Shown: positions 23,327 through 34,198 of the stretch, in pieces
Numbering within the stretch: the stretch's first letter is position 1
Layout: each line of letters starts with the position of its first letter
Assembly: GCA_963662155.1 (NCBI GenBank)
Contig: OY759263.1
Location: 43,516,469-43,580,468, forward strand
Source of the DNA: Lamellibrachia columna
Lineage: Eukaryota; Annelida; Polychaeta; Sabellida; Siboglinidae
Length of the DNA: 64,000 nt
Direction of reading: 5' to 3'
Made by a program: the position numbers and the translations under genes
The notes under the pieces: model-generated
The model's database searches: none
Seen by the model: the letters and a program-made list of their open reading frames with translations, nothing else
What the model was told of the DNA's origin: nothing

Positions 23327-23625
23327 ATACCTCCAAGTACAGCATACAGTGAACTACTACAAATCCAAGTACAGTGTATAGTGAACTACTACCCATCCAA
23401 GTACAGTGTATAGTGAACTACTACACATCCAAGTACAGTATATAATGAATTACTACACGTCCAAGTACAGTGTATAATGAACTACTACACATCCAAGTAC
23501 AGTGAATAGAGATCTACTACCCATCCAAGTACAGTATATAATGAACTACTACCCATCCAAGTACAATGAATAGTGAACTACTACACATCCAAGTACTGTG
23601 TACAGTGAACAACTACACATAATAA
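23327..23625. repeat. 32-bp tandem repeat, about 9 copies
   Basis: The unit 'atccaagtacagtgtatagt' plus 'gaactactacac' recurs at a 32-base period, with moderate divergence. Positions 23626-24444 after it show no feature. Confidence 0.85.
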
Positions 23626-24444
23626 TCTGACATAAACAATTAAGTGTCAAGCTGGATATATTACAGCACAGTACAAAATTGTAAAAAATACAAAAATAAC
23701 ATCATCTAATCAATGGACCCATCTTAACAACATACATGTATATATGACTTATATGCTAGACTAACTGCTTGGCTCCTTGACTAGGAAGCATTAACCTCAG
23801 CCTTCCCCAAAGGTTCCAACTGAATTGAAGAAAGTTTACTACTGTAAGGGAGGGGTGGACCCCAAAACGAGTTGACCCAATAACATAAAAATTTATACTG
23901 TCTTATAAAATGTTTGAAATAACTGCACGTAATTGATCAGATTAAATGCTGTGTAACTTTTAAAGTAATCAACGTGAGTTAATGGTCACGTTTTTTACAA
24001 GCGTGTTTATCTTGAGTGTTCAGAAGGCACCCATTAGAATAAAAGTTATAAAAAAAATGCTGCATAAATAGTCAAAACTATAGGCACACACTATATCACT
24101 ACATAATGCCCAGTCTCCACCGTGCGAACAATTACATTATGGAACTATTATATAACTGTAAACAGTTACAACCCAAACAACCATCTTGAGCCTAAAGCAC
24201 CCACCACCCAAGGAAGTGAGGCAGAGGGTTGTTTTGTGCTACGGGATATAAAGAGAAAATTGTCCACTGTATTTACGTTCCCGTCATGCTGCGTCGCATC
24301 AAATAAACTTTTCACGAACACAGAACAATTTAACAAACTTGATTACGGAGTGATCCTATCTGACACCTGTTTCAGCTATGTCATAGCAAGATCAAAATGT
24401 CTCGGTTGTTTAATTGAACTGCTTTCACTATTGTGGCATCGACC

Positions 24445-24520
24445 TGTGTGAACTTGTAGGGTCAGTGTCTAGTCGTAGTAGTGTGTGAACTTGTAGGGTC
24501 AGTGTCTAGTCGTAGTAGTG
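24445..24520. repeat. 38-bp tandem duplication covering the tetraspanin stop codon
   Basis: Two copies (24445 and 24483) of 'gtgtgaacttgtagggtcag' plus 'tgtctagtcgtagtagt'. The right copy contains the real C-terminal codons HYYD and TAG read on the minus strand. The left copy lies in the 3'UTR. Confidence 0.9.
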
Positions 24521-24574
24521 TTTGGCACTTCTCAGACAGCAGACAAGAGCTATGGAGGACACCAGCCCCAGGAG
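24506..24574 (-). CDS. Tetraspanin exon 6 (end of TM4, stop)
   Basis: After 'cgtttgcag' the exon encodes LLGLVSSIALVCCLRSAKHY then YD and TAG. It completes TM4 and the short cytoplasmic tail. Confidence 0.9.
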   Translation of the reverse strand, partial: LLGLVSSIALVCCLRSAKHYYD

Positions 24575-27500
24575 CTGCAAACGAGGACAGGTTCAATGAG
24601 GGTTCAGCTGAAAACACTGCACATTCGGGGGGAGTACAGTAGAATTGTGTATAGAAAACTATAGAATACTACAAATTATATTGAATTAGTTTACGTCTAC
24701 TTAAATTTTCTATAGATTTGTAAAGAATTTTATACAATTCTACAGAGCACAGTGGAATATTGTACAGAAAACTATAGAATACTACAAATTATATAGAATT
24801 AGTTTGTCTACTTAAATTTTATACAGATTTGTAAAGAATTTTATACAATTCTACAGAGCATAGTGGAATATTGTACATAAAACTATAGAATACTACAAAT
24901 TATATAGAATTAGTTTGTCTACTTAAATTTTATACTGATTTGTAAAGAATGTTATACAATTCTACAGAGCACAGTGGAATAATGTACAGAAAACTATAGA
25001 ATACTACAAATTATATAAAAATGCCTCCGCACATCCAGGTACTTCTGAAGGGGAAACTTTGGCTACTCCAACATGATATGCATCGCTGTCATCTAAGACA
25101 TTAACAACCGTTAACATAACACAACAGAAGTAGGAAGCCTAACGATAATATTTCTTGTAAATTAGTAATATAAATATTTTGGGTGTTAAATTGTGCACAT
25201 GGAAAAATGTACAATATCAATTATGGTTATGTCAAAGCCACAACTGTGATCATGATTATAATTATTTTGCAGTGCAGTTTTGTTAATTTCAATTTAATTA
25301 ATTATTTAATAAGTAGAACTATCATTATGATTACATTTGCAATGTAAGGAATTAAATTACTTGACATAAACAAATTATGATTGCGATTATTGAAAATATG
25401 TCAATCTAATGATTACAAAAATTCATACCTCAAGGTGTGTGTCAAATGTGCGTTGAAAAAATACAATTTATTTTTTAAATGTGCTATGGTCAGATTAAAG
25501 TATGTGTAAACATTCATTTTCAGTTAAACATCTACTAACATTGGTATCAGGAAACTTAGATTGTATTCACTTCTAGAAGCACAAATGCAATGTTTCATGA
25601 GTCATGCACTTGCCTCACAAGCTGATTCATGTATTACTATACAATACAGCGTGCTGGGACTTAAAGCTTCATACAGTACTTTGTCTTCATGCATTCAAAT
25701 ATTATTTATTATGTTATTTATTTGGTAATCATATGTACATATTTATACATGTAATCAGCATCTGCAAATGTACTGCCACTGTTGTCGTTAATAGGCTTAA
25801 AACAAGATTGTCATCCAAAACAAAACAACCCAGATGGTAGTGGACAAGGAAGCCATTGTCTTATCCAGAGGACAACGATTATTCATACATGTGTAACCCA
25901 CCTTTCTGAGTTTTTAGTTTTGTTTTTAAACATATTCCTACTGCTAGTATTTACACAATCTGTAGATAATTTGTTCCATTCATTTATTTATGTGAGAATG
26001 AATACTTTCTGATATCAAATCTACACTAATGCTACTTTGTGTCTTCTGGTGATTTAGGTGAGAAAAACTCAATTTTCTATTTGATTACTATACAAGATCC
26101 TGTGTTATTATACAATATCATGTTACTTCTATCCTGATTTTTTTCATTTCCACAATTTAAACTGTTGACCTACCTGTAATACCCCAACGGTGATGGTGAC
26201 AATGCCCACAACATACAGATGTCGTCTGGCCCAGTAGGTCACTTCCTTGTTACAACCCTGCAAACATTCACAGATATACATCGTCTGGCCCAGTATGTCA
26301 CTTCCTTGTTACACCCTTGCAAACATTCACATACATACAGATGTCGTCTGGCCCAGTAGGTGACTTCCTTGTTACAACCCTGCAAACATTCACATACATA
26401 TAGATGTCGTTTGGCCCAGTAGGTCACTTCCTTGTTACACCCTTGCAAACATTCACATACATATAGATGTCGTTTGGCCCAGTAGGTCACTTCCTTGTTA
26501 CACCCTTGCAAACATTCACATACATATAGATGTCGTTTGGCCCAGTAGGTCACTTCCTTGTTACACCCTTGCAAACGTTCACATACATACAGTCGTCTAG
26601 CCTTGTAAGTCACTTCCTTGTTACACCCCCACAAACATTCACATACATACAGATGTCGTCTGGCCCAGTAGGTCACTTCCTTGTTACAGCCCCACAAACA
26701 TTCACATACATACAGATGTCATCTGGCCCAGTAGGTCACTTCCTTGTTACAACCCTGCAAACATTCACATACATACAGATATGTCGTCTAGCCCAGTAGG
26801 TCACTTCCTTGTTACAACCCTGCAAACATTCACAGATGTTGTCTGGCCCAGTAGGTCACTGCCTTGTTACAACCCTGCAAACTATGGATAGTTTTGTGAT
26901 AGTATCAATGAACAGCGACTAGCCAAGAAAACAGTCCTTGACGACTGTTGGTGTCAGGTCGATAAATAAAAAAAATAATCCAATATAGTTGAACATTTTA
27001 TTTCTATTATTGCAATGACACAAGTAGCCGCGCAGACTTGTTTTGCCAACTACCATTACTATCGATAGTTCAGTGTACTATTGATGGTAAGTTCTCATGT
27101 TCTCATGTAGTTATACTCCAAACAGCCCAATATTGAGCTAACGCAGGAGTTTGGACCAACGGCTTTTAGTGTCTCTTCCGAAAGACACGGGCAAAGTGGG
27201 GTGAACGAAATTGCCCAAGTTTCGAAACGGCGGAGGTGGAATCGAACCACCGTCCTCTCGATCGACAGGCGGGTGCTCTAACCATTAGACCACCGCTCCC
27301 CACCTAAGTACTGATAGTTTACTTTACTATCGATAGCGTGGCATTGTCACATGTAAAAATTCAACTTGTTATGCATAAAACCAGTATCAAAACCAGCGGA
27401 AAATATAAAAAAATTATGAAAAATAATTTTTTTCCTTCAAAATGCAGTGCTTGAGCGACTGGCTTTTCTTAGTAAGCACAAGTGTAACCAAGTAAAAATG

Positions 27501-30500
27501 TTCAACTATTGACGACCTACCTGTGAGAACCACATATTCCGATCATGCCCCTTCCCACACCCAAGCTCGGGGGTGAAGCAGCAAGAGTCGGGAACGTTAT
27601 TTTCCCCGGGCCACGTGCCCTGGAACCAGTCTGTGTAATTGTTGATGCCGCAACACTGAAACTGAACAGCACACCAATGTTTCTTAGAATATGTCAGCCA
27701 CTAAACAAAACACTTCTAAGATAATCAAAACTGATACAAATCAGAGAAATTTTTTTAATAAACCTACTCGTACCCAATTACATTGCTAAAGTAATCATAA
27801 CCATGATTACAATCACAATTACAGTTGTCTTGTGCACATGTCTGTTGCCCAGGTTGGAATTACAGTGCAAGCAGGTTTTTCTCTTCATTTTGTACCTAAT
27901 GCATGTACTGTACAGTGACTATTTAATAATGGTGTTTGATTTTTTCTTGAATAACATTGGTGAAAATAAGTGTTTTTATTTATTTCATTGCATCAATTAT
28001 ATTCTTGAATTGATTACAATGAATTTTGCATGTAATCATGGTTACAATCATGATTGCATGCAAATCATTGTAATCAATTACACTTGATTTATACTCAAGT
28101 AATTGTATTGTAACCGTACACATAACTTTTAACAGTAATCACAATCGTTTACATTTGTGGTGTAACTGCCCCATCTCTGTTAAAAAAAACAATTAAATAA
28201 CGATCAGCAAATCAAACAAGGGAACACAGTCACATGATTGGAGCACTGGCTTCTCTTGTCGGTGATGGATTTTAAACTCCCTAGTTACAGTCAGAAAATT
28301 TGGCAACATTTTCCACTCAACAATGTCTATGTTCATGCAATTGATAAAACAAGAACGTTGATTTTACCACTAGGGGAAACATGTAATATTGTACTAGGAG
28401 TCAAATGTAACATCTCATACACATGCTACAACTAATCCACTAACATTATGAACATGATCAGGATTTTGGAATCTTAAACTGGGACAACAGTAAGCCAGTC
28501 TCACTGTTTTATATAAAAGTGCATGTAACTTACGGTCAAGTAATATTAATATTGTTCGATCATTGATTAAATTATTTTGTGAAAGTTGAAGCAGAACCGT
28601 GACAAACTACTGAAAGATGCAGGAGAACTATCCCACTTACGCCCTGTTGCAGACTGTTCCAGGCGTTCCGCAGCTCCTCCTGTTCCCCATCATGGGAAAA
28701 CTTCACCTTCCACAACCCTCCCATGAATTCCTGACTCATGGTCTGTTTGACCTCTGACCTGTGGATGAACATCAGTGCTCCGAGAACAATCTCGGCGATG
28801 AAGAGAATGCCCACCAGGAGGAAGTACTGGAAAAATAATTTGGAAATGACCAGCTCCATTTTTTCATGTGTTTGAAACACAGTTTTCCACTGTAACATAG
28901 AGGGAGGAATGGTTGGCCACTTAGGTTGAAAATTACAGCAACTACTGTTTACCTAGAGGTTCTACAATGGTTAAAACAAATGTTTTTAAATGTGTATATC
29001 TAAAATAAATTTTAAGTAAATTTAATTTATAAATTATGTTGCAAAATTAAATTACAATTAAATTTTTATTTACAAATTTGTAAATTTTAAATGTAGTGGA
29101 TATTTTGAATTGTAATTTAACAATCATGTTGTAAAATAAAATTACTATTACCAGACTGTTTCAATTATAATTTAAAACTGTAATCATCTATTACTAGTGT
29201 AATTATGTCTGATTACAATTTTTATTATGTGTAATTACAACTGTATTTACGTATGCCTACAACTGTGATTACTTGTGATTACAACTGCATGTATTTACCT
29301 TTACAGCTGTATATATTTACACATGCACTTGTGTTTACACATACAACTGTAATCATTTGGCAATTATAACTACATTAATTTTACAATTAAGTATGTAATG
29401 ATTTGACATTTATGACTGTAATGGTTTGGCAATTACAACTGTGGAAATTTTGCAACTACACCTGTTGTAATTTTGCTACAACAACCATAATAATTTGTCA
29501 TTTACCAGAGTAATTAGTTCACAATTACAACTGTAATCAAGCCTGGCCATCGCCACAGTACTACTACTTACAATCATCAGCATCACCCGACTGTCAACGA
29601 GAGCGCCACAGCATCCAAAAAATGTGACGACAATTAGGATGCACCCAGCTACAATGCACAGGATGCTGGCTGCGAGCAAGTAGTAGTCCGACGACACCGA
29701 TGACACAACCGTTCCCTTGGACACATGAATCCACACTCCGACAGAGAGCAGGCCACACCCAAACAACTGAAATATGCAAATAGTCCTCCAAAGTACACAC
29801 AGAACCCACTGTAACACCAGTCACATTACATTTTAAATCATGTTCGTTCATGTTCAAATCTGTAGTGCATGAATAGTTTAAGTAATATGTGCAGTAGATT
29901 TAATAAAAGAGTGTATATTTTTATTAAAATCATCAAAAGAATTAACATTGAGCATTAGATTGAATAGCTTACAAAAGTGTCAATAGCCTTGTCATAGCAA
30001 ATGGACAGATTATACAGCTGGACAACCTGTAACCTTTTTATTCTGAATTTTGACAGGTTTGTCCAATGATTTCATCAAAACTAAATAACCCATTTGCACA
30101 AATGAAGTGGTATACATGCCTTGGTCGATAGGTTTGATTTTTCGCAAAATTAATTTAAAACAAGACATGCAAAAACTTTACAGAGGAAGAACCATTAAGT
30201 TTAGCATTAATGTTATGTTGTTAAGCACTAATGTTATGTTGTTAAGCACTAATGTCATGTTGTTAAGCACTAATGTCATGTTGTTAAGCACTAATGTCAT
30301 GTTGTTAGGCACTGATGTTATGGTGTTAAGCACTAATGTTATGTTGTTAAGCACTAATGTTATGTTGTTAAGCACTAATGTCATGTTGTTAAGCACTAAT
30401 GTCATGTTGTTAAGCACTAATGTCATGTTGTTAGGCACTGATGTTATGGTGTTAAGCACTAATGTTATGTTGTTAAGCACTAATGTTATGTTGTTAAGCA

Positions 30501-30686
30501 CTAATGCTATGTTGTTAATCACTAATGTTATGGTGTTAAGCACTAATGTTATGTTGTGAACGGATTCAACCATTCAGTTAGCATTACATGTTCAGTGTGC
30601 ACAGTACTCACCCAGAAGATAACATTGAAGAGAAAGAAGAAGCCTTTGACACAGCCATAGCTAGACAGGCCCTGACCAGATCCCAT
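24506..30686 (-). CDS. Tetraspanin, complete (six exons joined, 249 codons)
   Basis: Four-pass membrane scaffold protein that organises other receptors in microdomains. Exons on the minus strand are 30686-30612, 29766-29572, 28826-28641, 27661-27521, 26257-26174 and 24574-24506; all junctions are phase 0 with GT-AG. Residues 11-34 form TM1, 54-80 TM2 ending in the family signature FGCCGA, 86-110 TM3 and 214-240 TM4. The large extracellular loop has CCG, PDSCC, GCG and GC, giving six cysteines (three disulfides), and one NYT glycosylation site. Juxtamembrane cysteines (C12, and CC before the C-terminus) are likely palmitoylated. Length is typical. The short tail ends RSAKHYYD. I cannot assign a vertebrate orthologue. 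Confidence 0.93.
24639..25020. repeat. 111-bp tandem repeat, about 3.4 copies, in tetraspanin intron 5
   Basis: The unit start 'agtggaatattgtacag' recurs at 24639, 24751, 24862 and 24973. It is AT-rich and highly conserved between copies, so amplification is recent. Confidence 0.9.
25021..26173 (-). other. Tetraspanin intron 5, remainder
   Basis: AT-rich sequence with several 'gattac/gtaatc' stretches and no element that I could bound. Confidence 0.5.
26174..26257 (-). CDS. Tetraspanin exon 5 (last loop Cys and TM4 start)
   Basis: After 'gtgaatgtttgcag' the exon encodes GCNKEVTYWARRHLYVVGIV then TITVGVLQ and donor gtaggt. GC is the conserved last cysteine pair element of the large loop. The first half of this exon together with its acceptor is amplified in the adjoining intron. 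Confidence 0.93.
26241..26885 (-). repeat. 63-bp minisatellite made of the exon 5 acceptor and exon 5 first half, 11 copies
   Basis: Counting the real exon, copies of 'acttccttgt' occur at 26241, 26300, 26363, 26426, 26489, 26552, 26612, 26675, 26738, 26803 and 26858. Spacings are 59, 63, 63, 63, 63, 60, 63, 63, 65 and 55. Each minus-strand unit contains 'gaatgtttgcag' followed by codons for GCNKEVTYWARRHLYV. The real exon is the leftmost copy. The array fills intron 4 up to the exon edge. Confidence 0.95.
27148..27304 (-). mobile_element. tRNA-derived SINE in tetraspanin intron 4
   Basis: On the minus strand it begins 'ggtggggagcggtggtctaa' with an A-box (TGGTCTAATGGTTAGAGC) and a perfect-looking B-box (GGTTCGATTCC). 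The shared body follows ('gtttcgaaacttgggcaatt', 'ctttcggaagagacactaaa'). This is the best-preserved SINE head in the window. Confidence 0.8.
27521..27661 (-). CDS. Tetraspanin exon 4 (large extracellular loop, CCG and PDSCC)
   Basis: After 'tgctgttcag' it encodes FQCCGINNYTDWFQGTWPGE then NNVPDSCCFTPELGCGKGHD and RNMWFSQ, ending at gtaggt. CCG and the second CC define the tetraspanin loop fold. Confidence 0.95.
27662..28640 (-). other. Tetraspanin intron 3 with gtaatc-rich stretches
   Basis: Positions 27780-28130 contain many near-palindromes such as 'gtaatcatggttac' and 'tgattacaatcatga'. Similar stretches occur at 25180-25420 and 29180-29560. Confidence 0.5.
28641..28826 (-). CDS. Tetraspanin exon 3 (TM3 and loop start)
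   Basis: After 'ttatttttccag' it encodes YFLLVGILFIAEIVLGALMF then IHRSEVKQTMSQEFMGGLWK and on to AWNSLQQG, ending at gtaagt. The AEI motif in TM3 and the WNSLQQ helix are typical. Confidence 0.95.
28827..29571 (-). other. Tetraspanin intron 2, AT-rich with degenerate repeats
   Basis: Positions 29180-29560 hold a degenerate tandem pattern based on 'acaactgtaattatttg'. No element ends were recognised. Confidence 0.5.
29572..29766 (-). CDS. Tetraspanin exon 2 (TM1 end, small loop, TM2)
   Basis: After 'gcatatttcag' it encodes LFGCGLLSVGVWIHVSKGTV and on to FFGCCGALVDSRVMLMI, ending at gtaagt. FGCCGA is the family signature after TM2. Confidence 0.95.
30202..30556. repeat. 21-bp minisatellite, about 17 copies, in tetraspanin intron 1
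   Basis: The unit is 'ttaagcactaatgttatgtt' plus one g. A variant block containing 'ggcactgatgttatggtg' recurs after 126 bases (six units). It ends 55 bases from the donor of exon 1. The rest of intron 1 (29767-30201) holds nothing recognised. Confidence 0.95.
30612..30686 (-). CDS. Tetraspanin exon 1 (start codon, TM1)
   Basis: It encodes MGSGQGLSSYGCVKGFFFLF then NVIFW, ending at the donor gtgagt. The start is chosen because it gives the usual short cytoplasmic N-terminus with a juxtamembrane Cys before TM1. The context 'caccgacATGG' is good. Upstream non-coding exons are possible. Confidence 0.92.
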
Positions 30687-32450
30687 GTCGGTGCTGTCTC
30701 TGAGGCACAGGTGCCTGTAGCTTGTGCTTTAATGTCAAATACAAAATCAAGTAACTTTCATGACACAAACAACCACAATTAATATAGCAAATGAAAATTT
30801 TATTTAAATGAAGGCATAGCTTCAAGTTGAATCATTACTGATGAATTAATATGATTGTGAAATGAAGATCTGCCTGCGATGATTAAGAAATGATTTAACC
30901 TAAATAATATCTACTAATTCCTTACTTTAAAGTTAGATATTTACTACAATTAGTCACTATGACACCAACAATCAATCAGGTTAGCATTCAGGTGTAACCA
31001 TTATTTCATTATTAATTAATTAAACGTTGTATTTGTAAACTTGACCTTAAAATGTGGGAATTCCAAATGAGATATGTATTTACTATAAATTATTTTAGCA
31101 AACTCAATATCGAAAGAATCACTTATAAAATTATCAATGTGTATAAAACAAAGTGCTATCGAAAACATGCATGGAAGGTTTTACAAAATTATTAATGAAC
31201 CTTGTTGTGAGTTTAGCGTTGGAGTGCATATCAGTTATACCACTTTAAAACTGTTCTAATTGGCTCTGAACAAATTAGAACACTTTTAAAGTGATATCAC
31301 ATTTAATTTCAGAGAGACCACTTGTCCTGTGTGCAGCTTCATAGACCCAAAATAACCAGGAAGGCAGAAGGAATAATACTTTAAATACTGTGCAGACCTG
31401 CCACATTTTTGGGTTGAAATCAGTATTTTTTACTTGAAATTCCACGTTACTTACTTTACTTATCCTCTGCATACCCTAGTAGGTGCATTGGGCCACAACA
31501 TTCTGCATAAATCCATATAAATTTTAGTTGCATAGTCAGCATATATAGCATTCATATTCTGATAAAGCACCACCATCTATGAAGGTACAAAATGTTCCTA
31601 CATGAAACAAAATCTGCTAGGTTTCACCAGAAATCACGGTTGGTAAATTTCTGATGAGATGGTAAATACCACAGTATTTTCCGCCTCGCCAGAAATACCT
31701 TTCTGACTTCTACAGCGTCGGAAACTGCCAGAAGCCATGAGAAATATCTTTCTCATGTAACACCTTTCTGACATATAACCATAAAGCATCAGAAACTAAA
31801 AAAGGTTGTATTTAATGTGTAGATTGCGATTTAAAATCAATATTTTAATGCATTTTTACTCTGTGTATTATATTGCGCTCGAATTTTCTTGATTCGTTAG
31901 CACATAGTAAGGATTACATAAATAATTGTGGCACCATGGTTTCACTGGGCAGCTAGCTTTAAAAATAACAGGACAGGTGTCATTCACAATTGGGAAACCA
32001 TCAAGGAAACTGGCTGGGGTGTAAGTGCTTGAAATCACATGCTTAACTCGCTTTAAGTGTCGCCATCTTGCGAATAAAGGGGGCAATACGGCACTCAATG
32101 AAGGTTGTCGGTACGGTGTGTTCTTTACTGACACGATAATTCATTACATATTTGTGGACTAGGATCGGGTACGTGTTGTTGTGAATTGTTGTGAATTGTT
32201 CTGACTCCAGACATTTTAAGTACAAGACACCTTCAAATGTTTACTTTAGCCACAACATTTTAGCTTCAAGTCATAACCAAATCATGGATTCATGTGCAGT
32301 CTGTCATTCACTCATTCCTACATACGTCATACAAGACATTGTTTATGTTTCATTTAACAATGTTAAAATATGCTGTATACTAATTTGTCTAATATCTGCA
32401 TACTGAGATAAGCAGGCACTCTAGACTAGTTGTAACATATTATCATATAT
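30687..32450. other. Intergenic or tetraspanin 5' region, no gene seen
   Basis: AT-rich sequence. No convincing promoter or exon could be identified. Confidence 0.4.
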
Positions 32451-32650
32451 AGTGTTTTATACAAGTGTAACTGTGTTTTATACAAGTGTAACTGTGTTTT
32501 ATACAAGTGTAACTATGTTTTATACAAGTGTAACGGTGTTTTATACAAGTGTAACTATGTTTTATACAAGTGTAACTATGTTTTACACAAGTGTAACGGT
32601 GTTTTATACAAGTGTAACTATGTTTTATACAAGTGTAACGGTGTTTTCAA
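32451..32650. repeat. 21-bp tandem repeat, about 10 copies
   Basis: The unit 'tgttttatacaagtgtaact' plus g or a is repeated with only point variants. Positions 32651-33650 after it hold no recognisable feature. Confidence 0.95.
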
Positions 32651-33654
32651 CAAGTGTACTGGTGCTGAAACACCGAATATGGCTATGTAAGCCATTATTA
32701 TGTAAACATTCCCGGATTATCGCCCGAACTGCTAAGTTGAGTTGAGAATGTAAATTTAGAAGGATGTTATTAGACAGTTATATAAACACTACTTTATATA
32801 AATTTTAATAAAATACAGACGTTGCGTAGAAAACGAGATATGATGAATAACTGCTCACAAAGTTCAGTTTCTCGGATTCAGAGTTTCCCAGCTTTCACAA
32901 CACATTCCGGAAATTCTATCCACACACCCATCGACGAAAGGGGGAGCCACAGTAGGAAATGTATTTCATACAACTCGTTAGACGTCGCCTATTATTATTG
33001 TGGCTAGCCTCGATTATCCAGGCTCCGTGCTGTGGCGCCACCGTTTGTCGCACACATCTTCCATTTGACGAAGAGTGGGGTTTTTATTTTGACGAAAATT
33101 ATGTATGCGCCCATGTTCTTGGCGCGTACATAATTAGCTCATTACGATGTCATCCGGGCATTTGATTAATTCATAAAATGAGAGTTGACTTTTATCACTT
33201 AATACGATGCAATTCGAATTAACTTTAAACTTTGATTATATCGACACAACTGTCCGCCTGAAAAAGTTAAATCAGGCAAATTTTGTTTTAGTTTAGCATC
33301 TCGATAATGACACTGGTTGGCTGCCGCCGCTTCACGGGAACGCCTACATAAAATGGAGTTTATTACAGTGGGTAACAACGAGGCCACATCTGCGCACAGA
33401 ATCTCTTCTCGGTGGATTCACGAAGCTGAGCGAGAGTCGGACTATATTGTGGCTAGACGGCGACCACGATCACTGACTTACGTTTCAGACAAAAGTGAAT
33501 ATTTCTAATACTTCGATATTCACGCGACTGACATCTTCTCCCATCCCATTGCTTCAATTTCTGTCTCCGAGCCACCGTCCCCGCATACCGACCCACCCAC
33601 GTAAACAAAGGCAAATCTATCTCGCTGTTTCATTTTTTATTCCTGTCATATCCA

Positions 33655-34198
33655 GATCTTAATTTGTTCTGCTGCCCGGCCCAAAGCACCCCAGTCTTCT
33701 CCAGATTTAGGCCCTTACTCGCAGTCTCTGTCTGCTGAACATCGCTTTCCATTCCGACATCCGTTCTTGAAAATCTGCTTCATTACCTGCTACCATCTGT
33801 GGGTCGTCTGCAACGTTCTGATAATGTCCCTCTTAGATTTGCTAATCTTCCGACTAATCACTTCCACCACACGATTAATGAAAATGTCACTCACCTGTCT
33901 CAGACCGACATTCGCACTGAATTCTTCTGATATTCCAGTTCCACACCCTATCCTACCTTTTGTCCCTTCGTACACCCCTTCCATCACCCTCACCCTTGCC
34001 TCGTGCCTCCGGGACACCCGTCCACCTCAAAGTCGCCATTACACTCTCTCGCGGAACCTCGTACTCGTTCTCTAAATCTACGAATCCCACAGCCATATCA
34101 CCCTGTCCCTCCAATCTCCTTTCCACCAGTTGTCTCAGAGGGAACATCACGTACCTCGTCCTGTTCTGAAACCTTGTTATGTTTCTCTCATTGTACAC
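33655..34198 (-). pseudogene. Degenerate LINE reverse transcriptase fragment
   Basis: On the minus strand the fragments read FPLRQLVERRLEGQGDMAVG, then FVDLENEYEVPRESVMATLR and WTGVPEA. After a frameshift follow VRVMEGVYEGTKGRIGCG and GISEEFSANVGLRQ, and after another shift ADDPQMVAGNEADFQERMSE. This is the order of motifs in a non-LTR reverse transcriptase: catalytic Asp block, GLRQG and YADD. Several catalytic motifs are altered (GLRQ-V-S in place of GLRQGS, and a frameshifted YADD), so it is dead. Confidence 0.8.

Noticed and set aside
27240..27304. Stand-alone tRNA gene
   Set aside because: A- and B-boxes are clear, but the sequence continues into the shared SINE body and no acceptor stem closes, so it is a SINE head.
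31640..31700. Hammerhead ribozyme (ctgatgag ... gaaa)
   Set aside because: The core motifs are present by chance, but no stem II or stem III pairing could be drawn between them.
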